A stretch of DNA of 64,000 bases, from positions 16,721,001 to 16,785,000 of the forward strand of contig OY756961.1 of the NCBI GenBank assembly GCA_963580455.1, written 5' to 3'. Shown here one piece after another: positions 38,021 to 52,353 of this stretch (the stretch's first letter is position 1; the number at the start of each line of letters is the position of its first letter). The stretch is from Euonymus europaeus. Its lineage: Eukaryota > Streptophyta > Magnoliopsida > Celastrales > Celastraceae. The position numbers and the translations under genes were made by a program. The notes under the pieces were generated by a model. It saw only the letters and a program-made list of their open reading frames with translations, had not been told where the DNA came from and made no database searches.

Positions 38021-39380
38021 AGAAGAATAGGTTTCGCAGATCGTTTTGTTGACAAAAAGACCAACTTTCCTTCTTAATTGGATCATGGGGTTAAAGGTCG
38101 TCTTTCGGTTGACTTGGGCAATTCCGAACCAACAAAGCTTTTCTTTCTATATACTTTTCATTGCTATTTTATGTCAAATATTAGGAGTATCAGTTTCGTA
38201 GATTGTTTTGTTGCGAAAAGACCAACCTTCGTTCCCAAGTAGGCCAAATTGTTAAAAGCTTCTCTAAGAAGAGAGTTGGGAAATTACAAACCATGTAGGT
38301 TGTTCGGTGTATATTTGTTTTTTGCATTTTCAGTCAAATTTTAGGAGTATCGGCTTCGTAGATTGTTTGGTTGAGAATAGACCGACTTTCCTTCTTAATT
38401 TGACCACGGTGTTAAAGGTCGTCTTTTGGATGACTTGAGCAACTCCGAACAAACAAAGCTTGTCGTTCTAGACTTTTCTTTACAATTTTATGTCAAATGT
38501 TACGAGTATTAGTTTCGCAGAATTTTTGGGTGCGAAAAGACAAACTTTCTATCCGAAGCAGGCCAAATCGTTAAAAGCTCCTTTAAGAAGAGAGTTGGGT
38601 AATTCCGAATAATCCAGGTTGTTCGCTATACAATTTTTATTGTATTTTTATGTTAAATTTTAGGAGAATAGGCTTCGCAGATCGTTTCGTTGACAAAAAG
38701 ACCAACTTTCCTTCTTAATTGGACAATAGTGTTAAAAGCTCCTCTTTCGAGAGACTTGAGCAATTCTCAACCAACAAAGCTTGTCGTTCTACACTTTTTA
38801 TTCATATATTATGTCAAATGCTACGAGTATTGGTTTCGTACATTATTTTGGTGCCAAAGGACCAACTTTCGTTCCGAAGTATGCCAAATCGTTAAAAGCT
38901 CCTCTTAGAAGAGAGTTGAGAAATTACAAACCATCTAGGTTTTTCGGTGTATATTTTGTATTGTCATTTTATGTCAAATTTTAGGAGTATGGGCTCCGTA
39001 GATCGTTTCGTTGAGAAAATACCAACTTACCTTCTTAATTGGACCATCAGGTTAGAGGTCGTCTTTCGGAAGACTTGAGAACTCCAAACCAACAAAACTT
39101 GTCGTTCTATACTTTTCGTTGGTATTTAATGTGAAATGTAAGGAGTATAAGTTTCGCATCTTGTTTTGGTGCGAAATGACCAACTTTCGTTCCTAAGTAG
39201 GCCAAATCGTTAAAAGCACCTCTAAGAAGAGAGTTGGGTAGTTCCGAACCATCTAGGTCGTTCGGAGTATATTTGTTATTGTCATTTTATGTCAAATTTT
39301 AGGAGTATGGGCTTCGTAGATTGTTTCGTTGAGAAAAGACCTACTTTCCTTCTTAATTGAACCATGGGGTTAAAGGTCGT
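38021..39380 (+). repeat. satellite array, segment between macro-repeats
   Basis: Direct-orientation A/B monomers with small private indels, such as an extra TA in the TTCTATATACTTTTC segment near 38148. No other element seen. Confidence 0.85.
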
Positions 39381-41560
39381 CTTTCGGATGACTTGAGCAA
39401 TTCCGAACCAACAAAGCTTGTCGTTATATGCTTTCATTGGTATTTTAAGTCAAATGTTATGAGTATTAGTTTCGCAGATTGTTTTGTTGCGAAAAGACTA
39501 ACTTTCGTTCCTAAGTAGGCCAAATCGTTAATAGCTCCTCTAAAAAGAGAGGTGGGAAATTACAAAGCATCTAGGTTGTTCGATGTATATTTTTTATTGT
39601 CATTTTATGTCAAATTTTAGGAGTATGGGATTCGTAGATTGTTTCGTTGAGAAAATACCAACTTTCGGATGACTTGAGCAACTCCGAACAAACAAAGTTG
39701 GTCGTTATATACTTTTCATTGGTATTTTATGTCGAATGTGATGAGTATTAGATTCGTAGATTGTTTTGGTACGAAAAGACCAACTTTCCTTCCGAAGTAG
39801 GCCAACTAGTTAAAAGCTTGTCTAGGAAGAGAGTTGGGTAATTCCGAATCATCCAGGTTGTTCGCTGCACAATTTTTATTATATTTTTATGTCAAATTTT
39901 AGGAGAATAGGCTTCGCAGATCGTTTCATTGACAAAAAGACCAACTTTTCTTCTTAATTGAACAATAGGGTTAAAAGCACATCTTTCGAGAGACTTGAGC
40001 AATTCTTAAGCAACAAAGCTTGTCGTTCTACACTTTTTATTGGTATATTATGTCAAATGTTACAAGTATTTATTTCGGAGATTATTTTTGTACGAAAGGA
40101 CCAACTTTCATTCAGAAATTGGCCAAATCGTCAAAAGCTCCTCTAAGAAGAGAGTTGGGAAATTACAAACCATATAGGTTGTTCAATGTATATTTTTTAT
40201 TGTCATTTTGTGTCAAATTTTTGTAGTATGGGCTTCGTAGATTGTTTCGTTGATAAAACACCAACTTTCCTTCTTAATTGGAGCATGGGGTTAAAGGTCG
40301 TCTTTCGGATGACTTGAGCAACTCCGAACCAACAAAGCTGGTCGTTCTATACTTTTCATTGGTATTTTATGTCGAATGTGACGAGTATTAGATACGTAGA
40401 ATGTTTATGTACGAAAAGACCAACATTCCTTCCGAAGTAGGCCAACTAGTTAAAAGCTCCTATAAGAAGAGTTGCGTAATTCCGAATCATCCAGGTTATT
40501 CGCTGTACAATTTTTATTGTATTTTTATGTTAAGTTTTAGGAGAATAGGCTTTGCAGATCGTTTCATTGACAAAAAGACTAACTTTCCTTCTTAATTGTA
40601 CAATAGGGTTAAAAGCACCTCTTTCGAGAGACTTGAGCAATTCTTAACCAACAAAGCTTGTCGTTCTACAATTTTTATTGTTATATTATGTCAAATATTA
40701 TGAGTATTGGTTTTGGAGATTATTTTGGTACCAAAGGACCAACCTTCGTTCCGAAATAGGCCAAATCGTTAAAAGCTCCTCTAAGAAGAGAGTTGGGAAA
40801 TTACAAACCATATAGGTTGTTCAATGTATATTTTTTATTGTCATTTTGTGTCAAATTTTTGTAGTATGGGCTTCGTAGATTGTTTCGTTCTGAAAAGACC
40901 AACTTTCCTTCTTAATTGGACCATGGGGTTAAAGGTCGTCTTTTGGATGACTTGAGCAATTCCGAATCAACAAAGCTTGTCGTTCTATGCTTTTCATTGG
41001 TATTTTATGTCAAATGTTACGAGTATAAGTTTCGCAGATTGTTTTGCTACGAAAAGACAAACTTTCGTTCCGAAGTAGGCCAAATCATTAAAAGCCTCTC
41101 TAAGAAGAGAGTTGGAAAATTACAAACCATCTAGGTTGTTCGGTGTATATTTTGTATTATCATTTTATGCCAAATTTTTGGAGTATGGTCTTCGTAGATT
41201 GTTTCGTTGAGAAAAAGACCAACTATCCTTCTTTATTGGACCATGGGGTTAAAGGTCGTCTTTCGGATGACTTGAGCAACTCCGAACCAACAAAGCTGGT
41301 CGTTCTATACTTTTCATTGGTATTTTATGTCAAATGTGACGAGTATTAGATTCATAGATTGTTTTGGTGTGAAAAGACCAACTTTCCTTCCGAAGTAGGC
41401 CAACTAGTTAAAAGCTCCTCTAGGAAGAGAGTTGGGTAATTCCGAATCATCCAGGTTGTTCGCTGTACAATTTTTATTATATTTTTATCTCAAATTTTAG
41501 GAGAATACGCTTCGCAGATCGTTTCGTTGACAAAATGACCAACTTTCCTTCTTAATTGGA
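39381..41560 (+). repeat. satellite segment P3, distant copy of the P1/P2 family
   Basis: It shares private variants with 14.5-17.0 kb and P2: the 34-base A2 deletion (about 39661 here, about 14766 there), the TATAAGAAGAGTTGCG variant, and the first 0.6 kb of P2 at offset 22218. It ends near 41560, where A1/B monomers of another type begin. Confidence 0.7.
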
Positions 41561-42299
41561 CAATAGGCTTAAAAAGCTCCTCTTTCGAGAGACTTGAGCA
41601 ATTCTCAACCAACAAAGCTTGTCATTCTACACTTTTTATTCATATATTATGTCAAATGCTACGAGTAATGGTTTCGTAGATTATTTTGGTGCCAAAGGAC
41701 CAACTTTCGTTCCGAAGTAGGCCAAATCTTTAAAAGCTCCTCTTAAAAGAGAGTTGGGAAATTACAAACCATCTAGGTTTTTTGGTGTACATTTTGTATT
41801 GTCATTTTATATCAAATTTTAGGAGTATGGACTTCGTAGATCGTTTCGTTGAGAAAAGACCAACTTTCCCTCTTAATTGGACCATTGGGATAAAGGTCGT
41901 CTTTCGGATGACTTGAGCAACTCCGAACCAACAAAGCTGGTCGTTCTATACTTTTAATTGGTATTTTATGTAAAATGTTAGGAGTATCAACTTCGCATCT
42001 TGTTTTGGTGCGAAATGACCAACTTTCGTTCCTAAGTAGGCCAAATCGTTAAAAGCTCCTCAAAGAAGAGAGTTGAGAAATTACAAACCATGTAGGTTGT
42101 TCGGTGTATATTTGTTTTTTGCATTTTCAGTCAAATTTTAGGAGTATCGGCTTCGTAGATTGTTTCGTTGACAATAGACCGACTTTCCTTCTTAATTTGA
42201 CCACGGGATTAAAGGTCGTCTTTTGGATGACTTGAGCAATTCCGAACAAACAAAGCTTGTCGTTCTAGACTTTTCATTGCTATTTTATGTCAAATGTTA
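41561..42299 (+). repeat. satellite array, segment between macro-repeats
   Basis: Direct-orientation monomers. B monomers here show a TTTGCATTTTCAGTC variant also found in the following block. Nothing else seen. Confidence 0.82.
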
Positions 42300-45200
42300 C
42301 GAGTATTAGTTTCGCAGATTGTTTTGTTGCGAAAAGACCAACCTTCGTTCCCAAGTGGGCCAAATCGTTAAAAGCTCCTTTAAGAAGAGAGTTGGGAAAT
42401 TACAAACCATGTAGGTTGTTCGGTGTATATTTATATTTTGCATTTTAAGTCAAATTTTAGGAGAATCGTCTTCGTAGATTGTTTCGTTGAGAATAGACCG
42501 ACTTTCCTTCTTAATTTGACCACGGGATTAAAGGTCGTCTTTTGGATGACTTGAGCTATTTCGAACAAACAAAGCTTGTCGTTCTAGACTTTTCATTAGA
42601 ATTTTATGTCAAATGTTACGAGTATTAGTTTCGCAGATTGTTTGGGTGCGAAAAGACCAACTTTCTATCCGAAGTGGGCCAAATCGTTAAAGGCTCCTTT
42701 AAGAAGAGAGTTGGGTAATTCCGAATCATCCAGGTTGTTCGTTGTATAATTTTTATTGTATTTTTATGTTAAATTTTAGGAGAATAGGCTTCGCAGATCG
42801 TTTCATTGACAAAAATACCAACTTTGCTTCTTAATTGGACAATAGGGTTAAAAGTTCCTCTGTCGAGAGACTTGAGCAATTCTCAACCAACAAAGCTTGT
42901 CGTTCTACACTTTTTATTCATATATTATGTCAAATGTTACGAGTATTGGTTTCGTAGATTATTTTGGTGCCAAAGGACTAACTTTCGTTCCGTAGTAGGC
43001 CAAATCGTTAAAAGCTCCTCTTAGAAGAGAGTTGGGAAATTACAAACCGTCTAGGTTGTTCGGTGTATATTTTGTATTGTCAGTTTATGTCAAATTTTTG
43101 GAGAATAGGCTTCGCAGATCGTTTCATTGACAAAAAGACCAACTTTCCTTCTTAATTGGACCATGGGGTTAAAGGTCGTCTTTCGGATGACTTGAGCAAT
43201 TCCGAACCAACAAAGCTTGTCATTCTATACTTTTCATTGCTATTTTATGTCAAATGTTAGGAGTATCAGTTTTCGTAAATTGTTTTGTTGCGAAAAGACC
43301 AACTTTCATTCCCAAGTAGGCCAAATCGTTAAAAGCTCCTCTAAGAAGAGAGTTGGGAAGTTACAAACCATCTAGGTTGTTCGGTGTATATTTGTTGTTG
43401 GCATTTTCAGTCAAATTTTAGGAGTATGGGCTTCGTAGATTGTTTTGTTGAGAATAGACCGACTTTCCCTCTTAATTGGACCGTGGGGTTAAAAGTCATC
43501 TTTCGGATGACTTGAGCAATTCCAAACAAACAAAGCTCGTCGTTCTAGGCTTTTCATTGGAATTTCATGTCGAATGTTACGAGTATTAGTTTCGCAGATT
43601 GTTTGGGTGCGAAAAGATCAAATTTATATCCGAAGTAGGCCAAATCGTTAAAAGCTCCTCTAAGAAGAGAGTTGGTTAATTCCGAATCATCTAGGTTGTT
43701 CGCTGTACAATTTTTATTGTATTTTTATGTTAAATTTTAGGAGAATAGGCTTTGCAGATCTTTTCGTTGACAAAAAAACCAACTTTCCTTCTTAATTGGA
43801 CAATAGGGTTAAAAGCTTCTCTTTCGAGAGACTTGAGCAATTCTCAATCAACAAAGCTTGTCGTTCTACACTTTTTATTCATATATTATGTCAAATGCTA
43901 CGAGTATTGGTTTCGTAGATTATTTTGATGCCAAAGGACCAACTTTCGTTCCGAAGTAGGCCAAATTGTTATAAGCTTCTCTTAGAAGAGAGTTGGGAAA
44001 TTACAAACCATCTAGGTTGTTCGGTGTATATTTTGTATTGTCATTTTATGTCAAATTTTAGGTCAATAGGCTTCGCAAATAGTTTTGTTGACAAAAAGAC
44101 CAACTTTCCTTCTTAATTGGACCATGGGGTTAAAGGTCGTCTTTTCGGATGACTTGGGCGATTCCGAACCAACAAAGCTTGTCGGTCTATAAACTTTTCA
44201 TTGCTATTTTATGTCGAATGTTAGGAGTATCAGTTTCGTAGATTGTTTTGTTGCGAAAAGACCAACCTTCGTTCCCAAGTAGGCCAAATCGTTAAAAGCT
44301 CCTCTAAGAAGAGAGTTGGGAAATTACAAACCATGTAGGTTGTTCGGTGTATATTTGCTTTTTGCATTTTCAGTCAAATTTTAGGAGTATCGGCTTCATA
44401 GATTGTTTCGTTGAGAATAGACCGACTTTCCTTCTTAATTTGACCACTGGATTAAAGGTCGTCTTTTGGATAACTTGAGCAATTCCGAACAAACAAAGCT
44501 TGTCGTTCTCGACTTTTCATTAGAATTTTATGTCAAATGTTACGAGTATTAGTTTCGCAGATTGTTTGGGTGCGAAAAGACCAACTTTCTATCCGAAGTA
44601 GGCCAAATCGTTAAAAGCTCCTTTAAGAAGAGAGTTGGGTAATTCCGAATCATCCAGGTTGTTCGTTGTATAATTTTTATTGTATTTTTATGTTAAATTT
44701 TAGGAGAATAGGCTTCGCAGATCGTTTCATTGACAAAAATACCAACTTTGCTTCTTAATTGGACAATAGGGTTAAAAGTTCCTCTGTCGAGAGACTTGAG
44801 CAATTCTCAACCAACAAAGCTTGTCGTTCTACACTTTTTATTCATATATTATGTCAAATGTTACGAGTATTGGTTTCGTAGATTATTTTGGTGCCAAAGG
44901 ACTAACTTTCGTTCCGTAGTAGGCCAAATCGTTAAAAGCTCCTCTTAGAAGAGAGTTGGGAAATTACAAACCGTCTAGATTGTTCGGTGTATATTTTGTA
45001 TTGTCAGTTTATGTCAAATTTTTGGAGAATAGGCTTCGCAGATCGTTTCATTGACAAAAAGACCAACTTTCCTTCTTAATTGGACCATGGGGTTAAAGGT
45101 CGTCTTTCGGATGACTTCAGCAATTCCGAACCAACAAAGCTTGTCATTCTATACTTTTCATTGCTATTTTATGTCAAATGTTAGGAATATCAGTTTCGTA

Positions 45201-46599
45201 GATTGTTTTGTTGCGAAAAGACCAACTTTCGTTCCCAAGTAGGCCAAATCGTTAAAAGCTCCTCTAAGAAGAGAGTTGGGAAGTTACAAACCATCTAGGT
45301 TGTTCGGTGTATATTTGTTGTTGGCATTTTCAGTCAAATTTTAGGAGTATGGGCTTCGTAGATTGTTTTGTTGAGAATAGACCGACTTTCCTTCTTAATT
45401 GGACCGTGGGGTTAAAAGTCATCTTTCGGATGACTTGAGCAATTCCAAACAAACAAAGCTCGTCGTTCTAGGCTTTTCATTGGAATTTAATGTCGAATGT
45501 TACGAGTATTAGTTTCGCAGATTGTTTGGGTGCGAAAAGATCAAATTTATATCCGAAGTAGGCCAAATCGTTAAAAGCTCCTCTAAGAAGAGAGTTGGTT
45601 AATTCCGAATCATCTAGGTTGTTCGCTGTACAATTTTTATTGTATTTTTATGTTAAATTTTAGGAGAATAGGCTTTGCAGATCTTTTCGTTGACAAAAAA
45701 ACCAACTTTCCTTCTTAATTGGACAATAGGGTTAAAAGCTTCTCTTTCGAGAGACTTGAGCAATTCTCAATCAACAAAGCTTGTCGTTCTACACTTTTTA
45801 TTCATATATTATGTCAAATGCTACGAGTATTGGTTTCGTAGATTATTTTGATGCCAAAGGACCAACTTTCGTTCCGAAGTAGGCCAAATTATTATAAGCT
45901 TCTCTTAGAAGAGAGTTGGGAAATTACAAACCATCTAGGTTGTTCGGTGTATATTTTGTATTGTCATTTTATGTCAAATTTTAGGTCAATAGGCTTCGCA
46001 AATAGTTTTCTTGACAAAAAGACCAACTTTCCTTCTTAATTGGACCATGGGGTTAAAGGTCGTCTTTTCGGATGACTTGGGCAATTCCGAACCAACAAAG
46101 CTTGTCGGTCTATAAACTTTTCATTGCTATTTTATGTCGAATGTTAGGAGTATCAGTTTCGTAGATTGTTTTGTTGCGAAAAGACCATCCTTCGTTCCCA
46201 AGTAGGCCAAATCGTTAAAAGCTCCTCTAAGAAGAGAGTTGGGAAATTACAAACCATGTAGGTTGTTCGGTGTATATTTGCTTTTTGCATTTTCAGTCAA
46301 ATTTTAGGAGTATCGGCTTCATAGATTGTTTCGTTGAGAATAGACCGACTTTCCTTCTTAATTTGACCACGGGATTAAAGGTCGTCTTTTGGATAACTTG
46401 AGCAATTCCGAACAAACAAAGCTTGTCGTTCTCGACTTTTCATTAGAATTTTATGTCAAATGTTACGAGTATTAGTTTCGCAGATTGTTTGGGTGCGAAA
46501 AGACCAACTTTCTATCCGAAGTAGGCCAAATCGTTAAAAGCTCCTTTAAGAAGAGAGTTGGGTAATTCCGAATCATCCAGGTTGTTCGTTGTATAATTG
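42300..46599 (+). repeat. satellite macro-repeat Q, tandem copies of about 1.92 kb
   Basis: Sites at 42806 and 43925 recur at 44730 and 45848 (offset 1923-1924), so the region is about two copies of three higher-order units each. A third, more diverged copy continues past 46651 (offset 1921). A private TCAAATTTATATCC variant near 43618 and 45540, and a TTAGGTCAATAGGC variant near 44060 and 45983, mark the copies. Confidence 0.75.
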
Positions 46600-49476
46600 T
46601 TTTTGTATTTTTATGTTAAATTTTAGGAGAATAGGCTCGCAGATCGTTTCTTGACAAAAAGACCAACTTTGCTTCATAATTGGACAATAGGGTTAAAAGT
46701 TCCTCTGCCGAGAGACTTGAGCAATTCTCAACCAACAAAGCTTGTCGTTCTACACTTTTTATTCATATATTATGTCAAATGTTACGAGTATTGGTTTCGT
46801 AGATTATTTTGGTGCCAAAGGACAAACTTTCGTTCCGAAGTAGGCCAAATCGTTAAAAGCACCTCTTAAAAGAGAGTTGGGAAATTACAAACCGTCTAGG
46901 TTGTTCGGTTTATATTTTGTATTGTCAGTTTATGTCAAATTTTTGGAGAATAGGCTTCGCAGATCGTTTCGTTGATAAAAAGACCAACTTTTCTTCTTAA
47001 TTGGACCATGGGGTTAAAGGTCGTCTTTCGGATGACTTCAGCAATTCCGAACCAACAAAGCTTGTCATTCTATACTTTTGATTGCTCTTTTATGTCAAAT
47101 GTTAGGAGTATCAGTTTCGTAGATTGTTTTATTGCGAAAAGACCAACTTTCGTTCCCAAGTAGGCCAAATCGTTAAAAGCTCCTCTAAGAAGAGAGTTGG
47201 GAAGTTACAAACCATCTAGGTTGTTCGGTGTATATTTGTTGTTGGCATTTTCAGTCAAATTTTAGGAGTATGGGCTTCGTATATTGTTTCGTTGATAATA
47301 GACCGACTTTCCTTCTTAATTGGACCATGGGGTTAAAAGTCGTCTTTCGGATGACTTGAGCAATTCCAAATAAACAAAGCTCGACGTTCTAGAATTTTCA
47401 TTGGAATTTCATGTCGAATGTTACGAGTATTAGTTTCGCAGATTGTTTGGGTGCGAAAAGACCAAATTTCTATCCGAAGTAGGCCAAATCGCTAAAAGCT
47501 CCTCTAAGAAGAGAGATGGGTAATTTCGAATCATCTAGGTTGTTCGCTGTACAATTTTTATTGTATTTTTATGTTAAATTTTAGGAGAATAGGCTTTGCA
47601 GATCGTTTCGTTGACAAAAAGACCAACTTTCCTTCTTAATTGGACAATAGGGTTAAAAGCTCCTCTTTCGAGAGACTTGAGCAAATCTCAACCAACAAAG
47701 CTTGTCAATCTACACTTTTTATTCATATATTATGTCAAATGCTACGTGTATTGGTTTCGTAGATTATTTTGGTGCCAAAGGACCAACTTTCGTTCTGAGG
47801 TAGGCCAAATTGTTAAAAGCTCCTCTTAGAAGAGAGTTGGGAAATTACAAACCATCTAGGTTGTTCGGTGTATATTTTGTATTGTCATTTTATGTCAAAT
47901 TTTAGGACAATAGGCTTCGCAGATCGTTTCGTTGACAAAAAGACCAACTTTTCTTCTTAATTGGACCTTGGGGTTAAAGGTCGTCTTTCAGATGACTTGG
48001 GCAACTCCGAAGCAACAAAGCTTGTCGTTCTATACTTTTCATTGGTATTTTATGTTGAATCTTACGAGTATCAGTTTCGCATCTTGTTTTGGTGCGAAAT
48101 GACCAACTTTCGTTCCTAGGTAGGCGAAATCATTAAATGCACCTCTAAGAAGAGAGTTGGGTAATTCCGAACCATCTAGAATGTTCGGTGTACATTTGTT
48201 ATTGTCATTTTATGTCAAATTTTAGGAGTATGGGCTTCGTAGATTGTTTCGTTGAGAAATTACCGACTTTCTTTCTTAATTGGACCATGGGGTTAAAGAT
48301 CGTCTTTCGGATTACTTGAGCAATTCTGAACCAACAAAGCCTGTCGTTCTAGACTTTTCATTGTTATTTTATGTCGAATGTTACGAGTATTAGTTTCGCA
48401 GATTGTTTGTGTGAGAAAAGACCAAATTTCTATCCGAAGTTGGCGAAATCGTTAAAAGCTCCTCTAAGAAGAGAGTTGTGTAATTCCGAATCATCCAAGT
48501 TGTTGGCTGTACAATTTTTATTGTATTTTTATGTTAAAATTTAGGAGAATAGGCTTCGCAGATCGTGTCGTTGACAAAAAGACCAACTTTTCTTCTTAAT
48601 TGGACAATAGGTTTAAAAGCTCCTCTTTCGAGAGACTTGAGCAATTCTCAACCAACAAACCTTGTCGTTCTATACTTTTTATTCATATATTTTGTCAAAT
48701 ATTACAAGTATTGATTTCGTAGATTATTTTGGTACCAAAGGACCAACTTTCGTTCCGATGTAGGCCAAATCTTTAAAAGCTCCTCTTAAAAGAGAGTTGG
48801 GAAATTACAAACCATCTAGGTTTTTCGGTGTATATTTTGTATTTTTATTTTATGTTAAATTTTAGGAGTATGGACTTCGTAGATTGTTTCGTTGAGAAAA
48901 GACCAACTTTCCCTCTTAATTGGACCATTGGGTTAAAGGTCGTCTTTCGGATGACTTGAGCAACTCCGAACCAACAAAGCTGGTCGTTCTATACTTTTAA
49001 TTGGTATTTTATGTAAAATGTTAGGAGTATCAACTTCGCATCTTGTTTTGGTGCGAAATGACCAACTTTCGTTCCTAAGTAGGCCAAATCGTTAAAAGCA
49101 CCTATAAGAAGAGAGTTGGGTAATTTCGAATCATCTAGGTTGTTCGGAGTATATTTTTTATTGTCATTTTATGTCAAATTTTAGGAGTGTGGGCTTCGTA
49201 GATTGTTTCGTTGAGAAAATACCGACTTTCCTTCTTAATTGGACCATGGGGTTAAAGATCGTGTTTCAGATGAATTGAGCAATTCCGAACCAACAAAGCT
49301 TGTCGTTCTAGACTTTTCATTGGATCTTTATGTCCAATGTTACGAGTATTAGTTTCGCAGATTTTTTGGGTGCGAAAAGACCGACTTTCTATCCGAAGTA
49401 GGCCAAATCGTTAAAAGCTCCTCTAAGAAGAGAGTTGGGTAATTCCGAATCATCCAGGTTGTTCGCTGTATAATTT
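46600..49476 (+). repeat. satellite macro-repeat T1 (2877 bp)
   Basis: Nearly identical to the next 2877 bp; only about a dozen single-base differences were seen by eye. Both copies share the two one-base deletions in GGCTCGCAGATCGTTTCTTG at the left edge and rare variants such as TGGATCTTTATGTCC. The length is about 4.5 higher-order units. Confidence 0.85.
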
Positions 49477-52353
49477 TTATTGTATTTTTATGTTAAATTT
49501 TAGGAGAATAGGCTCGCAGATCGTTTCTTGACAAAAAGACCAACTTTGCTTCATAATTGGACAATAGGGTTAAAAGTTCCTCTGCCGAGAGACTTGAGCA
49601 ATTCTCAACCAACAAAGCTTGTCGTTCTACACTTTTTATTCATATATTATGTCAAATGTTACGAGTATTGGTTTCGTAGATTATTTTGGTGCCAAAGGAC
49701 TAACTTTCGTTCCGAAGTAGGCCAAATCGTTAAAAGCACCTCTTAAAAGAGAGTTGGGAAATTACAAACCGTCTAGGTTGTTCGGTGTATATTTTGTATT
49801 GTCAGTTTATGTCAAATTTTTGGAGAATAGGCTTCGCAGATCGTTTCGTTGATAAAAAGACCAACTTTTCTTCTTAATTGGACCATGGGGTTAAATGTCG
49901 TCTTTCGGATGACTTCAGCAATTCCGAACCAACAAAGCTTGTCATTCTATACTTTTGATTGCTCTTTTATGTCAAATGTTAGGAGTATCAGTTTCGTAGA
50001 TTGTTTTATTGCGAAAAGACCAACTTTCGTTCCCAAGTAGGCCAAATCGTTAAAAGCTCCTCTAAGAAGAGAGTTGGGAAGTTACAAACCATCTAGGTTG
50101 TTCGGTGTATATTTGTTGTTGGCATTTTCAGTCAAATTTAAGGGGTATGGGCTTCGTATATTGTTTCGTTGATAATAGACCGACTTTCCTTCTTAATTGG
50201 ACCATGGGGTTAAAAGTCGTCTTTCGGATGACTTGAGCAATTCCAAATAAACAAAGCTCGACGTTCTAGAATTTTCATTGGAATTTCATGTCGAATGTTA
50301 CGAGTATTAGTTTCGCAGATTGTTTGGGTGCGAAAAGACCAAATTTCTATCCGAAGTAGGCCAAATCGCTAAAAGCTCCTCTAAGAAGAGAGATGGGTAA
50401 TTTCGAATCATCTAGGTTGTTCGCTGTACAATTTTTATTGTATTTTTATGTTAAATTTTAGGAGAATAGGCTTTGCAGATCGTTTCGTTGACAAAAAGAC
50501 CAACTTTCCTTCTTAATTGGACAATAGGGTTAAAAGCTCCTCTTTCGAGAGACTTGAGCAAATCTCAACCAACAAAGCTTGTCAATCTACACTTTTTATT
50601 CATATATTATGTCAAATGCTACGTGTATTGGTTTCGTAGATTATTTTGGTGCCAAAGGACCAACTTTCGTTCTGAGGTAGGCCAAATTGTTAAAAGCTCC
50701 TCTTAGAAGAGAGTTGGGAAATTACAAACCATCTAGGTTGTTCGGTGTATATTTTGTATTGTCATTTTATGTCAAATTTTAGGACAATAGGCTTCGCAGA
50801 TCGTTTCGTTGACAAAAAGACCAACTTTTCTTCTTAATTGGACCATGGGGTTAAAGGTCGTCTTTCAGATGACTTGGGCAACTCCGAAGCAACAAAGCTT
50901 GTCGTTCTATACTTTTCATTGGTATTTTATGTTGAATCTTACGAGTATCAGTTTCGCATCTTGTTTTGGTGCGAAATGACCAACTTTCGTTCCTAGGTAG
51001 GCGAAATCATTAAATGCACCTCTAAGAAGAGAGTTGGGTAATTCCGAACCATCTAGAATGTTCGGTGTACATTTGTTATTGTCATTTTATGTCAAATTTT
51101 AGGAGTATGGGCTTCGTAGATTGTTTCGTTGAGAAATTACCGACTTTCTTTCTTAATTGGACCATGGGGTTAAAGATCGTCTTTCGGATTACTTGAGCAA
51201 TTCCGAACCAACAAAGCCTGTCGTTCTAGACTTTTCATTGTTATTTTATGTCGAATGTTACGAGTATTAGTTTCGCAGATTGTTTGTGTGAGAAAAGACC
51301 AAATTTCTATCCGAAGTTGGCAAAATCGTTAAAAGCTCCTCTAAGAAGAGAGTTGTGTAATTCCGAATCATCCAAGTTGTTGGCTGTACAATTTTTATTG
51401 TATTTTTATGTTAAAATTTAGGAGAATAGGCTTCGCAGATCGTGTCGTTGACAAAAAGACCAACTTTTCTTCTTAATTGGACAATAGGTTTAAAAGCTCC
51501 TCTTTCGAGAGACTTGAGCAATTCTCAACCAACAAACCTTGTCGTTCTATACTTTTTATTCATATATTTTGTCAAATATTACAAGTATTGATTTCGTAGA
51601 TTATTTTGGTACCAAAGGACCAACTTTCGTTCCGATGTAGGCCAAATCTTTAAAAGCTCCTCTTAAAAGAGAGTTGGGAAATTACAAACCATCTAGGTTT
51701 TTCGGTGTATATTTTGTATTTTTATTTTATGTCAAATTTTAGGAGTATGGACTTCGTAGATTGTTTCGTTGAGAAAAGACCAACTTTCCCTCTTAATTGG
51801 ACCATTGGGTTAAAGGTCGTCTTTCGGATGACTTGAGCAACTCCGAACCAACAAAGCTGGTCGTTCTATACTTTTAATTGGTATTTTATGTAAAATGTTA
51901 GGAGTATCAACTTCGCATCTTGTTTTGGTGCGAAATGACCAACTTTCGTTCCTAAGTAGGCCAAATCGTTAAAAGCACCTATAAGAAGAGAGTTGGGTAA
52001 TTTCGAACCATCTAGGTTGTTCGGAGTATATTTTTTATTGTCATTTTATGTCAAATTTTAGGAGTATGGGCTTCGTGGATTGTTTCGTTGAGAAAATACC
52101 GACTTTCCTTCTTAATTGGACCATGGGGTTAAAGATCGTGTTTCAGATGAATTGAGCAATTCCGAACCAACAAAGCTTGTCGTTCTAGACTTTTCATTGG
52201 ATCTTTATGTCCAATGTTACGAGTATTAGTTTCGCAGATTTTTTGGGTGCGAAAAGACCGACTTTCTATCCGAAGTAGGCCAAATCGTTAAAAGCACCTC
52301 TAAGAAGAGAGTTGGGTAATTCCGAATCATCCAGGTTGTTCGCTGTATAATTT
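49477..52353 (+). repeat. satellite macro-repeat T2 (2877 bp)
   Basis: Tandem copy of T1 at a constant offset of 2877 bp. Similarity ends near 52354, where the left-edge deletions are not repeated. Confidence 0.85.
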
